This document shows positions 15,554 to 24,970 of a DNA stretch of 64,000 bases, piece by piece. Origin of the DNA: Lacrimispora xylanolytica (GTDB taxonomy: Bacteria; Bacillota; Clostridia; Lachnospirales; Lachnospiraceae); assembly GCF_026723765.1 (NCBI RefSeq), contig NZ_CP113524.1:2651001-2715000 (forward strand). Reading direction: 5' to 3'. Position 1 is the stretch's first letter. Every line of letters starts with the position of its first letter. The notes beneath the pieces are model-generated. The model saw only the letters and a list, made by a program, of their open reading frames with translations. It did no database searches and was not told the DNA's origin. The translations under genes and the position numbers were made by a program.

Positions 15554-15617
15554 ATTTCCAGGAAACTTAATATTCATTGACTCTCTCAACGTAAATCAAT
15601 TTAGGAGGACATATTTT

Positions 15618-16631
15618 ATGAAAAAATCTGTTAAACTGTTAGTAATCACAGCGATTGCTGCCGCTGCACTCTCTGCCTGTTCCAAGGCTCCTGCAAAAGA
15701 CTCAGCCTCTTCTAACGAAGGAAACTATACCATTGGTATCGCTCAGTTTGCAGAGCACGGTTCTCTTGATAACTGCCGGGAAGGCTTTATCCAGGGCTTA
15801 AAGGAAGAAGGAATCGAGGACGGCAAAAACCTTACCATTATGTACGAAAATGCTCAGGCAGATGGAGGTACCGGAAGCCAGATCATCAATAACTTTATTG
15901 CAAAGAAAACAGATCTTATCTGTGCCATTGCAACTCCTATGGCACAGGCTGCTTACAGCGGTGCAAAAAAGACTGACATTCCAGTCATCTACACTGCTGT
16001 CACTGATCCAGTTGCCGCAGCACTGGCGAAGGAAGACGGAAGCTCTGTGGGAGAAGTAACAGGAACCAGCGATAAGCTTCCAGTGGAAAAACAGCTTGAG
16101 ATGATCCGCAAAATTCTTCCTGACGCAAAGACCATTGGTATTCTTTACAGCACGAGCGAAGTAAACTCAGAGGCTGCCATTGCAGAATACAAGAAGGCTG
16201 CTTCCAATTACGGCTTTGAAATTGTGGAAGGACCAGTCTCTGCTACTGCTGACATTCCTCTTGCAACAGATAATCTTTTAGGAAAAGTTGACTGTTTAAA
16301 TAATTTAACTGATAATACAGTAGTAAGCTCCCTTCCTCTTATTTTAGACAAAGCAGGTAAGAAAAACATTCCTGTTTTTGGAAGTGAAATTGAACAGGTT
16401 AAAATCGGCTGTATCGCTGCCATGGGCCTTGATTATGTGGATTTAGGAAAACAGACTGGTAAAATGGCTGCAAAAGTATTAAAAGGCGAAGCAAAAGCAA
16501 GCGAATTAAAGTATGAAGTGATCAAAGACGCAGCATTCTACGGAAATACAAAAGTAGCAGAAAATCTGGGAATCACCTTACCGTCTGAACTTACAGATTC
16601 CGCAGCTGAGCTTTTTAAAGAAATCAAATAA
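15618..16631 (+). CDS. trpX: ABC transporter substrate-binding lipoprotein, TrpX type
   Basis: Captures substrate outside the membrane for the importer encoded next. ATG 15618 follows TTAGGAGGACAT and gives a lipoprotein signal with lipobox LSAC (Cys 20); the longer frame runs back into the T-box. About 337 residues of the PF04392 family (ABC_sub_bind), with GIAQFAEHGSLDNCREGFIQ at the mature N-terminus. This family with its permease and ATPase, under a Trp T-box, is the predicted tryptophan importer TrpXYZ of Firmicutes. Substrate is inferred from the TGG specifier, not from binding residues. Confidence 0.9.
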   Translation: MKKSVKLLVITAIAAAALSACSKAPAKDSASSNEGNYTIGIAQFAEHGSLDNCREGFIQGLKEEGIEDGKNLTIMYENAQADGGTGSQIINNFIAKKTDLICAIATPMAQAAYSGAKKTDIPVIYTAVTDPVAAALAKEDGSSVGEVTGTSDKLPVEKQLEMIRKILPDAKTIGILYSTSEVNSEAAIAEYKKAASNYGFEIVEGPVSATADIPLATDNLLGKVDCLNNLTDNTVVSSLPLILDKAGKKNIPVFGSEIEQVKIGCIAAMGLDYVDLGKQTGKMAAKVLKGEAKASELKYEVIKDAAFYGNTKVAENLGITLPSELTDSAAELFKEIK

Positions 16632-16671
16632 AGAGATTGATGAATAGGAACATATTGGAGGAAGTTATATC

Positions 16672-17556
16672 ATGTCAATTATACTTGGCGTTTTAGAAGA
16701 AGGCCTGGTCTATGCCATTATGGCACTGGGCGTATACATTACCTATAAGATCCTGGATTTTCCGGATCTGTCCGTAGATGGCACCTTTCCCTTAGGAGGC
16801 GCACTCACTGCAGTTTTAGTTCTGGCTGGTGTCAGTCCTTTAACCGCTCTGCTCCTTGCGTTTGTTGCAGGTGCCCTGGCCGGGTGTATTACGGGTATCA
16901 TCCATGTCAAATTAAAGGTAAGAGATCTTTTATCCGGTATTATTGTCATGACAGCACTTTACTCCGTTAATTTAAGGCTGGCAGGAAAGTCCAACGTCCC
17001 GTTTTTTAACAATGATACTATTTTTGAGAATTCTTTTATTAACAACGTGATTCCACAGGGACTTTCTGATGTAAGCGTCATTGTCATACTGGCTGTTATC
17101 GTACTGATCGTAAAGGTTCTCCTTGATCTGTATTTAAAGACCAGATCCGGCTATCTGTTAAGAGCTGTGGGTGATAACGAGACCCTTGTCACCTCTCTTG
17201 CCAAAGACAAGGGAACCGTTAAGATTCTTGGCCTTGCCATTGCTAACGGCCTTGCTGCTCTTGCTGGTTCTGTATATTGTCAGCAAAAGGGATTTTTTGA
17301 AATCAGTATGGGTACTGGTACCATCGTCATCGGCCTTGCCAATGTTATCATTGGTACAAAGCTTCTGAAACGGTTTGGAGCTATTAAAGCAACCACTGCT
17401 GTTATTATCGGCTCCATCGTATACAAGGCCTGTGTATCCATAGCAATCTTTTTTGGAATGGAAGCTTCCGACTTAAAGATCATTACTTCTGCTCTGTTTT
17501 TAGGAATCCTGGTAATAAGCAACGGAAGAGAAAAGAAGGTGAAAAAACATGCTTGA
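16672..17556 (+). CDS. trpY: ABC transporter permease, TrpY type
   Basis: A 294-residue integral membrane protein with about eight hydrophobic segments. It belongs to the branched-chain-permease-like family (BPD_transp_2) that partners with PF04392 binding proteins. The motif SVDGTFPLGGALTAVL near residues 37-52 is typical. It forms the membrane channel with TrpX and TrpZ. An AGGAGG-like site lies ahead of the ATG, and its 3' end overlaps the ATPase gene by eight bases, as expected for one operon. Confidence 0.9.
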   Translation: MSIILGVLEEGLVYAIMALGVYITYKILDFPDLSVDGTFPLGGALTAVLVLAGVSPLTALLLAFVAGALAGCITGIIHVKLKVRDLLSGIIVMTALYSVNLRLAGKSNVPFFNNDTIFENSFINNVIPQGLSDVSVIVILAVIVLIVKVLLDLYLKTRSGYLLRAVGDNETLVTSLAKDKGTVKILGLAIANGLAALAGSVYCQQKGFFEISMGTGTIVIGLANVIIGTKLLKRFGAIKATTAVIIGSIVYKACVSIAIFFGMEASDLKIITSALFLGILVISNGREKKVKKHA

Positions 17557-18322
17557 GCTTCGTGACATTAACAAATACTACAATCAGGGAACCGTCAATG
17601 AGATGTGCCTGTTTCAGAATTTTAATCTGACGATTCAGGATCAGCAATTTGTGTCTGTGGTCGGGAGCAATGGTTCCGGAAAGACTTCTCTGTTAAATAT
17701 TATTTGCGGAAGCATTCCATTAGACAGCGGTTCCATTGAAATCAATGGCTCAGACATTACCAATATGGCCGAGCACAAGCGTCTCCGCCGGATTGGAAGA
17801 GTCTACCAGAATCCTTCCATGGGAACCTGCCCCAATATGACTATCCTTGAAAATATGGCAATTGCCGATACCAAGGGAAAGCCCTTTAATCTTCTTCCGG
17901 GCACCAGTAAGAACCGAATTGATTTTTATAGAGATCAGCTCCGTACCCTGGGGCTTGGCCTTGAAGACAAGCTGCATGTTAAGGTAGGCGTATTATCCGG
18001 AGGACAAAGACAGGCCATGGCCCTTTTAATGTCCACTATGACCCCCATTGAATTCCTCATTTTAGATGAACATACCGCAGCTCTGGATCCTAAAACAGCT
18101 GAAATCATCATGGAACTGACGGACCAGATTGTTAAGGAAAAGCAGCTGACTACTATCATGGTTACTCACAACCTGCGTTATGCAGTGGAGTATGGAAACC
18201 GTCTCCTCATGATGCACCAGGGCAATGCCGTGGTGGATAAGGCCAATGAGGAGAAAAGCAGCTTAAATATCGAATTCATTTTAGATAAGTTCAATGAAAT
18301 AAGCATTGAATGCGGAAATTAA
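17549..18322 (+). CDS. trpZ: ABC transporter ATP-binding protein, TrpZ type
   Basis: A 257-residue ATPase powering the TrpXY importer. Walker A GSNGSGKTS (about residue 38), signature LSGGQRQA (about 149), Walker B FLILDEHTAALD, and the switch His in MVTHN. The Walker B glutamate is followed by His rather than the commoner Pro/Ala. It starts inside the end of trpY and is the last gene before a strong terminator. Confidence 0.93.
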   Translation: MLELRDINKYYNQGTVNEMCLFQNFNLTIQDQQFVSVVGSNGSGKTSLLNIICGSIPLDSGSIEINGSDITNMAEHKRLRRIGRVYQNPSMGTCPNMTILENMAIADTKGKPFNLLPGTSKNRIDFYRDQLRTLGLGLEDKLHVKVGVLSGGQRQAMALLMSTMTPIEFLILDEHTAALDPKTAEIIMELTDQIVKEKQLTTIMVTHNLRYAVEYGNRLLMMHQGNAVVDKANEEKSSLNIEFILDKFNEISIECGN

Positions 18323-18351
18323 TCAAATAGAAAAAGCCTGAACCATGTATC

Positions 18352-18412
18352 TGAACTGGCCTCCATTCATTAGACGAATCAGTCTAACATATGGAGGGCC
18401 AGTTCATTTTTT
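18352..18412 (+). terminator. Terminator of the trpXYZ operon
   Basis: Stem TGAACTGGCCTCCAT (18352-18366) with ATGGAGGGCCAGTTCA (18391-18406), one bulged base, then six T. Confidence 0.88.
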
Positions 18413-18445
18413 GATTCAGCCTTATCCTTGATTCTTTTATTTCTT

Positions 18446-20392
18446 TTAATCCTTTTCTCTCATCCAGACAATCATCTCTCCTTCGCCCCGGTTATTCCAG
18501 GAGGAGTAAGGGACTGCTTTAAATTCTGCTTCCTTATAGACAGGCCTCTCCGCCTCATAAAGGGAGCTTCCTGTTTTCCCATAGTCAATACGTGCCCCTT
18601 TTATTCTGGCGCATAAAGTCCCCTTTAAGAGCTGATGATCAAACTCTTCCTTTGGCTCTATCCTGGTATCAATGACTGCGGTTGAAAGATAATCCCCGTT
18701 ATCGGCCTCTTCCAGGCAATAGACCACCGGCCCTTTCATCAGGCTGATTCTTCCAATATTATGACGTACCCTGGGATTGGATCTTACGTAACGGAAGGGA
18801 ACCTTCAGTTCAATCACTACCTCCTCTTCCTTTTTCCACAGCCGTCTTATATGTACATATCCTTTTTCTGGCTGCGGGGATTCTTCTTTTCCATTGATTC
18901 TCAGAACGGCCTCCTTACAGTAGGTTGGAATTCGTATTGCAAGAGTAAATTCGCTGCCCTCTTCCTGAGGCTTTACAAAGAGAGTTACCTTTCCACTTTC
19001 AGGATAGTTGGACTCCTGCCTTACATTTACGTTTCTACCTGAAAGCTGGCAGTCAATGCTGCTCTGTATGAAAAGATTGACATAGATGGTATGTTCGTCC
19101 ACCGCGTATATGTAATTTCCAAGGGAAGCAAGGGTTCTTGCAATGTTGGGAGGACAGCAGGCCACACCAAACCATAACTGTCTGGTTGTTTTTACGTGGC
19201 GATAGGTGGGATTTTTCTTTACTGTCTCCGGCACCATTTCCAAAGGATTTACGTAAAAGAAATGCTTTCCATCCATTGCAATTCCAGAAAGAAGGGTGTT
19301 ATATAAGGCTTTTTCTACGATATCCATGTACTTTCCATCTCTGGTGAGATGAAACATTCGGTTGGAAAACATGGCAAGACCTACCGTTGCACAGGATTCT
19401 GAGTAATTCGTATCATTGGGCAGGTCGTAATCACCAGTGAAGCGCTCTCCATAAGACGCGGACCCAATGCTGCCGGTTATATACATCCTCTTGTTTACAA
19501 TATTATCCCAGAGCGTTTCACACTGACGAAGAAGATCTTCATCCTGGTATTCATAGGCCAGATCAGCCATTGCGCTGTATAAATAAACAGCTCGGACTCC
19601 ATGGCCTTCCGCAGTCATTTGTTCACTTAACGGCATATGCGACTGATTATAATCCAGGTCGAAATCTTTAAATTCAGGGAAAATGTAATTGCCATTTTTG
19701 ATACAATCCTCATTTAGAAAATAACAGGGTCTTTCCCCTCTTGTTCTTACAAAATAATCCGCCAGACAAAGATAGTTGTTATTTCCTGTAATCCGGTATA
19801 GCTTTACCAGGGCAAGCTCCACTTCAGGGTGACCGGGATAACCATGAATCTTCCCTTCCTCCGGTCCAAAGACCTGGCAGATATAATCAGCAAGCTTGCA
19901 TACAACATCCAGAAACTTTCTTTTCCCGGTTGCCTGATAATAGGCCACTGCTGCCTCAATCATATGGCCTGCGGTATAAAGCTCATGTCCTTCAAATAAA
20001 TTTGACCATCTTTGATTGCCGGTAATGGTATAATACGTGTTTAAATACCCATCTTCACATTGAGCTTCTGCAATCAGATCAATGGTTTGATCTGCTGCCT
20101 CCTCCAGCCTGGAATTTCTATTTTTATTTAAAGAATAAGCAACTGCCTCCAGCCACTTTGCAGCGTCTGTATCCTGAAACACCATGCCCTTATGCTCTCC
20201 GGTTTCTTTCCCTGCTGCGATACGGAAATTCCTGATACAATAGCTTTTTTCTGCACCTTCCACTCTGTCATTAATAAGTTCCCACTGAAATGGTAAGATC
20301 ACCTCATCCACAAGATTGATATATTTTCCCCAAAATGAATCTTGTATTTCAATATGTTTTAAATCCACACTTGTCAGTTTATTTCCCTCCAT
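18446..20392 (-). CDS. GH127 beta-L-arabinofuranosidase family protein (DUF1680)
   Basis: A 648-residue cytoplasmic glycoside hydrolase with no signal peptide. The (alpha/alpha)6-type barrel carries GH127 landmarks: QDTDAAKWLEAVAY near residue 93, GHELYTAGHMIEAA, SIGSASYGERF, ESCATVGLAMFSNRM and WFGVACCPPNIART. The adjacent cysteines in VACCPPN correspond to the metal-bound catalytic Cys of GH127, and the Glu of SESC to its zinc ligand. The family removes beta-L-arabinofuranose from short oligosaccharides. As the last gene behind a sugar importer and LacI regulator, it probably hydrolyses the imported oligosaccharide. Confidence 0.9.
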   Translation of the reverse strand: MEGNKLTSVDLKHIEIQDSFWGKYINLVDEVILPFQWELINDRVEGAEKSYCIRNFRIAAGKETGEHKGMVFQDTDAAKWLEAVAYSLNKNRNSRLEEAADQTIDLIAEAQCEDGYLNTYYTITGNQRWSNLFEGHELYTAGHMIEAAVAYYQATGKRKFLDVVCKLADYICQVFGPEEGKIHGYPGHPEVELALVKLYRITGNNNYLCLADYFVRTRGERPCYFLNEDCIKNGNYIFPEFKDFDLDYNQSHMPLSEQMTAEGHGVRAVYLYSAMADLAYEYQDEDLLRQCETLWDNIVNKRMYITGSIGSASYGERFTGDYDLPNDTNYSESCATVGLAMFSNRMFHLTRDGKYMDIVEKALYNTLLSGIAMDGKHFFYVNPLEMVPETVKKNPTYRHVKTTRQLWFGVACCPPNIARTLASLGNYIYAVDEHTIYVNLFIQSSIDCQLSGRNVNVRQESNYPESGKVTLFVKPQEEGSEFTLAIRIPTYCKEAVLRINGKEESPQPEKGYVHIRRLWKKEEEVVIELKVPFRYVRSNPRVRHNIGRISLMKGPVVYCLEEADNGDYLSTAVIDTRIEPKEEFDHQLLKGTLCARIKGARIDYGKTGSSLYEAERPVYKEAEFKAVPYSSWNNRGEGEMIVWMREKD

Positions 20393-20422
20393 ACCTTTCC
20401 CTCGCTCTGCTATCTTTTTTCC

Positions 20423-21454
20423 TTATTTCAGTTTTTTTACAGACTCTCCTTCAATCAGAGCACAAGGAAGCGTTATGCTCACTTCCCCCACACTGGCCCC
20501 GCTTATGCTCTCAAGCAAAAGCTCCATGGAGCGGTACCCCATCTCCTGCAAAGGTCTTTCCACCGTTGTGATTCGTGGCGTTACGTATTGAATGATATCT
20601 GCGTTATCAAAACCGGTAACAGATACATCATCCGGAATCTTAAGCCCCAGCTCTTTTGCCGCATCACAGACACCAACTGCCATATCATCATTCATGGCTA
20701 CGATTGCGGTGGGGTGATTGTCCTTATCCAGCAGTTTCTTCGCTGCTTCTTTTCCTTCCCGGTAGTTCCAGTTTCCACAGGTTATATTCTCCTCTTTCAA
20801 GGTGATACCAGCTTCGTTAAGGGCTTTTAGAAGGCCACGATATCTAAGTGCAGCTGGTTCTGACTCCTTTAATCCGTTAATCACCCCAAACTCTCTGTGA
20901 CCATGTTCGATCAGCATCTGCGTCATTTGATAAACGGTCTTTTCATTGCTGTAACGAACCGATGACCCTTCTCCGTCTGTATAACAGTAGCAGTAGACCA
21001 CTGGTTTTTTAACATTTCGCAGAATATGGCTGATCTTCCGGTCGTGCATCCCTACGTAAATAATGCCATCAACCTGCATTCCGACCATGACATCCAGTGC
21101 TTTATCAATATCCTTTTGATAATTGGAAATGTGATCGAATTGAGATTCAATTTTATTTAACAGCCTTAAATTGCTCAGTACAGTATTGTATCCTCTTGCC
21201 TCTGCAATTTCGTTGATTCCGTCAATAATATAAGCGGTATGCCATACCGTTACATCCTCTACAATGACACCTACCAAAAAGGATTCATTCCTTCTTAAAC
21301 TCTTTGCCAGGATATTGGAACGGTATCCGGTTTCCTTAATGATTTTCTCTACCTTTTTTCTGGTCTCATCGCTCACCTGTGCCGTATTATTCAGTACATA
21401 CGAAACAGTTGCTACTGACACACCGGCCATGGATGCAATTTCTTTTAATGTCAT
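20423..21454 (-). CDS. LacI family transcriptional regulator
   Basis: A 343-residue regulator with an N-terminal helix-turn-helix (TLKEIASMAGVSVATVSYVL) and hinge helix, then a periplasmic-binding-like sugar-sensing domain. It lies within the importer-GH127 gene set, 33 bases after the second permease and 30 bases before GH127. Three TTTAAA-N2-TTTAAA-type palindromes around the promoter of the set (24607-24825) are the likely operators, so it probably represses its own operon until an arabinoside binds. Effector identity is inference. Confidence 0.93.
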   Translation of the reverse strand: MTLKEIASMAGVSVATVSYVLNNTAQVSDETRKKVEKIIKETGYRSNILAKSLRRNESFLVGVIVEDVTVWHTAYIIDGINEIAEARGYNTVLSNLRLLNKIESQFDHISNYQKDIDKALDVMVGMQVDGIIYVGMHDRKISHILRNVKKPVVYCYCYTDGEGSSVRYSNEKTVYQMTQMLIEHGHREFGVINGLKESEPAALRYRGLLKALNEAGITLKEENITCGNWNYREGKEAAKKLLDKDNHPTAIVAMNDDMAVGVCDAAKELGLKIPDDVSVTGFDNADIIQYVTPRITTVERPLQEMGYRSMELLLESISGASVGEVSITLPCALIEGESVKKLK

Positions 21455-21487
21455 GGGGCTCCCTACTCTCTCTTTCCTTTTTCCTGT

Positions 21488-22339
21488 TTATCCCTTCAAA
21501 CCTGACGTTTTAATGCCTTCCACTAAGAATCTGGACCCAAATAAGTAAAGAAACATAGGTGGCAGAATCATTAATGTAGAGGCAGCCATAATGGAAGGCC
21601 AGTTGATTACAAATGCATTACCAGAAGTATACATAAATGTGGTCATAAGTGCAATGGTCAGAGTCCTCCATTTATCACTGTTTATATAAAAAACCGGCTG
21701 AGTCAGTTCATTCCACCAGAATACACAGGATAACACACCAATGGTGGTAAAGGTGGATTTAGACAGAGGAATCAGTATACGAAAAAAAATCCCTATTCTG
21801 CTGCATCCATCCATAGTAGCAGCCTCATCTAGTTCCCTTGGAATGGAACGGAAAAACTGACGGAATAAAAATACGTTATATGGATAGGCAAAAAATGCCG
21901 GAACAATCATGGGAAGCAGAGAATCCAGCCAGCCGACCTTACCAAACATAATATACTGAGGAACAATCAAAGCGATATTAGGAATCATCATAGTTCCTAC
22001 AATAAGAGAAAATATGAGATTTTTCCCTGGAAACTCCATTCTCGCAAGAGGATAAGCCACCAGTGAGGAGGATAATAACGTTCCCAGAGTGGTTCCTGCC
22101 ATCAGAAGCACTGTATTTCTAATATAGAGCAAGTAATTAGAATGATAGAAAATATATTTAAAATTTTCCAGCGTTCCCTTTTGGGGTAAGAGCTCTGAAG
22201 ATGTGGTAAATTCAGTTAAGGTTTTAAAGGAACCAGTGCTTACCCATATAATTGGAGAAAACATTATAATTCCAACCAGAAGTTTCAAAGTGAAAATCAA
22301 AATCCGGCCAGCTCTTTTTCTTGTTTTTGCTGATTTCAT
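21488..22339 (-). CDS. Carbohydrate ABC transporter permease (MalG type)
   Basis: A 283-residue membrane protein with six predicted spans and the cytoplasmic EAA loop DEAATMDGCSRIGIFFRILI (about residues 180-200), which docks on the ATPase. It is the second permease of a CUT1 sugar importer. No ATPase gene is in the operon. CUT1 systems in this group usually share an MsmX/UgpC-like ATPase encoded elsewhere. AGGAGAGG precedes the ATG. Confidence 0.93.
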   Translation of the reverse strand: MKSAKTRKRAGRILIFTLKLLVGIIMFSPIIWVSTGSFKTLTEFTTSSELLPQKGTLENFKYIFYHSNYLLYIRNTVLLMAGTTLGTLLSSSLVAYPLARMEFPGKNLIFSLIVGTMMIPNIALIVPQYIMFGKVGWLDSLLPMIVPAFFAYPYNVFLFRQFFRSIPRELDEAATMDGCSRIGIFFRILIPLSKSTFTTIGVLSCVFWWNELTQPVFYINSDKWRTLTIALMTTFMYTSGNAFVINWPSIMAASTLMILPPMFLYLFGSRFLVEGIKTSGLKG

Positions 22340-22351
22340 GCCCTCTCCTCC

Positions 22352-23272
22352 TTAAGTTTCATAATATACAATCTTCTTTGAGATTGCAAATATACCAATT
22401 CCAAAACAACAGGCAATCAGGAACAGTATGACTGACATGGCGCAGGCATAGCCCACCTTCATATTGCTAAAGGCTTCCTTGTAAATTAAAAGGCTCAGCA
22501 CCTGAGACATTCCATTGGGATCACCATTTTCTCCGGTCAGAGGGTATAAAAGAGCAAAGGAGCCATTTAATGCGCTGATACAGCCCATAACTGCATTAAA
22601 AAGCACAATCGGTGATATCATGGGCAAGGTGATCTTAATAAACTTCTGCAACGGATTGGCTCCGTCTATATCGCATGCCTCATAAAGTTCTCTGGGCACA
22701 TCATTCAATCCAGAACGAAATATGAGCATCATCTGACCGGTATTATATGTAAATAACGTGATGAAAAACAGCGCCACATAGACTGTACGGCTGTCATACA
22801 ACCAATTGACCATAACATTTTTACCTGTTATTGCAGAAATGATTCCATTTAAAAGCCCTGCTTCTTTTCCAAATATGGTACGAAACGTATAGGCAAGTGC
22901 TACCGTCGGAATTACCGACGGTAGAAAATAGCAAAATTGAAACAAACCATTGAGCTTTTGCTTGTAATTAAGGAGCAGTGCCATAACCACTGCCCAAATG
23001 GTAGTTACAATCATCATAACTATTGTAAAAAACAAGGTAACCCAAAGGGAATTCCAGAAGGTACTGCTTTGAAACATATTGATATAATTTGCAAGGCCTA
23101 TGTATTTTGAAACACCATTGAGCTTCCGGTTGGTCAGGCTGACAGCAAATAAAAAAATGATTGGAAACAGGGTAAAACATACAAAGCCAATCATCCACGG
23201 AGCGCAAAAAGCATAAGCTGTCAAATGATTGGCAAGCCTTTTCTTTGCCGCCTTACTGCTTATTTTTTCCAT
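22352..23272 (-). CDS. Carbohydrate ABC transporter permease (MalF/UgpA type)
   Basis: A 306-residue membrane protein. A cytoplasmic basic N-terminus is followed by six spans and the EAA loop YEACDIDGANPLQKFIKITL (about residues 196-215). It is the first permease of the CUT1 importer, placed between the binding protein and the MalG-type partner with 12 bases between the permease genes. The ribosome-binding site before the ATG is weak. Confidence 0.93.
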   Translation of the reverse strand: MEKISSKAAKKRLANHLTAYAFCAPWMIGFVCFTLFPIIFLFAVSLTNRKLNGVSKYIGLANYINMFQSSTFWNSLWVTLFFTIVMMIVTTIWAVVMALLLNYKQKLNGLFQFCYFLPSVIPTVALAYTFRTIFGKEAGLLNGIISAITGKNVMVNWLYDSRTVYVALFFITLFTYNTGQMMLIFRSGLNDVPRELYEACDIDGANPLQKFIKITLPMISPIVLFNAVMGCISALNGSFALLYPLTGENGDPNGMSQVLSLLIYKEAFSNMKVGYACAMSVILFLIACCFGIGIFAISKKIVYYET

Positions 23273-23294
23273 GTTCTTTCACTTACCTCCCAGA

Positions 23295-24578
23295 CTAGTA
23301 ACCAATGGTTTCCCGTGCATAGGCATCCGCTTTTTTCACTGCCTCTTCTGGAGTTTTCTGTCCCAGAACTGCTGCATTAAATTCACTGATCGCATTATTG
23401 GTGACTCCTGACGGAAGACAGGTATATCCAAATACTCCGGCCTTTAAGGAATCGGTCATGGCTTCCCAGTTTTTTACAGAGGAAGCGCTCTCCACCTTCC
23501 AAGCCCCCTTTTCTGCAATGGACTTGATGGCAGAAGGATTGCCGCTGGCCTTTGAGTTAATGGTCTGTCCCTCTTCCCCCATAAGATATTCAATCACCCG
23601 GAATGCTGCATCCTTGTTTTTGCTCTTTGAATTAATGCTGTAAAAGCCGGTATGAAGGGTATTGTATTTTACCTGATCCGTTGGTATGGTTGCAATATCC
23701 CACTGAAAGGAAAGGCTGCTGCCATAGGTTCCTATATTCCAGCTTCCCTGCCAGCTCATAGCGGCTTTCCCTGAGGCAAATATATCTGCTGTATCAGAAG
23801 AAGGTTCTGGCATGATTCCGTTCTTTGTCATAGCCGCCACGTCTGTGACAAAGGAGACTGCTCCGTCTCCAATTACCATCTCTCCCTTGGAAGGATCGTA
23901 TACCTTATCTCCTGCCCCTCCGATTCCGGCCCACCAGGTCTGTGTATTGGGAAGTGCAGAGCCATATTGCTCTGTGGTGCCGTCAGCCTTCTTTTTCGTC
24001 AGTTTTTCTGCTGCGGACTTATAATCTTCATAGGACCAGTCATTTCCCGGGTATGGAATCCCGGCTGCATCAAACATATCTTTGTTATAGAAAAGAAGCT
24101 CTGTAGCCGCACACCATGGCAGACCGTAGGTTCCCCCAAGCCCCGCTGATAAGGAAGATACCGCATCAATAAAATCTCCGGTCTGAATCGAAGAGCTCTT
24201 TAAGTAATCGTCCATGGGAATGATGCCTCCTGCCTTGGCAAAATTGGCAATATCATTCTCCCAGATTACATAGATATCAGCGGAATCATCGCCTGTGGAA
24301 ACCATCTGGTTTAACTTTGAAGAATAATCACTTTCCGGAATCACCGTCACTTCCACCTTAATTCCAGTTGCTTTTTCCGCCTGCGCATACATATTCAGCG
24401 CCTCATTCTTATTCGGTTCATTCCATACTGCTATGGTAACCTTCTGTCCTTCCTCTTTTTTCGTTTTTTCTACTGATGATGCCCCAGTCGTTTCCCCTCC
24501 TTTTGAGCTGCATCCGGCCAATACCCCCACGATTGCCGCTGCCAGAAAAATACGTCCCCATAATTTCTTCCTTCTCAT
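23295..24578 (-). CDS. Extracellular sugar-binding lipoprotein of a CUT1 ABC importer
   Basis: A 427-residue solute-binding protein with a basic N-terminus, hydrophobic core and lipobox VLAGC (Cys 23), followed by a Ser/Gly/Thr/Lys/Glu-rich linker. The mature part begins KVTIAVWNEPNKNE and has the family-1 binding fold. It catches an oligosaccharide, probably an arabinoside given the GH127 enzyme downstream. First gene of the operon (binding protein, two permeases, LacI, GH127). TTGGAGG precedes the ATG closely. Confidence 0.93.
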   Translation of the reverse strand: MRRKKLWGRIFLAAAIVGVLAGCSSKGGETTGASSVEKTKKEEGQKVTIAVWNEPNKNEALNMYAQAEKATGIKVEVTVIPESDYSSKLNQMVSTGDDSADIYVIWENDIANFAKAGGIIPMDDYLKSSSIQTGDFIDAVSSLSAGLGGTYGLPWCAATELLFYNKDMFDAAGIPYPGNDWSYEDYKSAAEKLTKKKADGTTEQYGSALPNTQTWWAGIGGAGDKVYDPSKGEMVIGDGAVSFVTDVAAMTKNGIMPEPSSDTADIFASGKAAMSWQGSWNIGTYGSSLSFQWDIATIPTDQVKYNTLHTGFYSINSKSKNKDAAFRVIEYLMGEEGQTINSKASGNPSAIKSIAEKGAWKVESASSVKNWEAMTDSLKAGVFGYTCLPSGVTNNAISEFNAAVLGQKTPEEAVKKADAYARETIGY

Positions 24579-24606
24579 TCATCTGTCCTCCAAAAATTAT
24601 TTTTTA

Positions 24607-24825
24607 TTTAATCGTTTAAACTGACAGGTTTTTAATTCGCCGAAAGAGAATAACGATTCTATCAGCGGATTTTTATAGTTTAAACGTTTAAATTGATATT
24701 TATATGATATTTGTTGAACATTTTATCTAGTATCACTATATTATATTATCCATATTTTGTCAATTATGTATTATTATTTGATCGCAAATCTTTTAAATTA
24801 TATCTTATTAATTTAAAGGTTTAAA
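24607..24825 (-). promoter_or_regulatory. Promoter and three LacI-type operators of the arabinoside operon
   Basis: The minus-strand promoter has -35 TTGACA (24763-24758), 17-base spacer and -10 TATAGT (24740-24735). Around it lie TTTAAAGGTTTAAA (24812-24825, upstream), the perfect palindrome TTTAAACGTTTAAA (24679-24692, downstream) and the near match TTTAATCGTTTAAA (24607-24620, next to the start codon). Spacings of about 72 and 133 bases would suit looping by a tetrameric LacI-family protein. Confidence 0.75.
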
Positions 24826-24918
24826 TAGCACAGGCAAAATCAATAAGTCGCCATAGTCTCACTTGCCCTTATAAAACACGTCCTTTCATGAAACAATTAT
24901 TCTGAATACCACAAAACA

Positions 24919-24950
24919 GGCGGGTAAGAGTCTAAAAACTCTTCTCCGCC
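24919..24950 (-). terminator. Hairpin after the distal PfkB kinase gene
   Basis: GGCGGGTAAGAGT pairs with ACTCTTCTCCGCC around a short A-rich loop, 20 bases beyond the stop at 24971. The minus-strand tail is CTGTTTTGTGG, a modest T-run. The remaining interval 24826-24918 shows nothing else. Confidence 0.7.
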
Positions 24951-24970
24951 AGTTTCATGGTATTACTATC

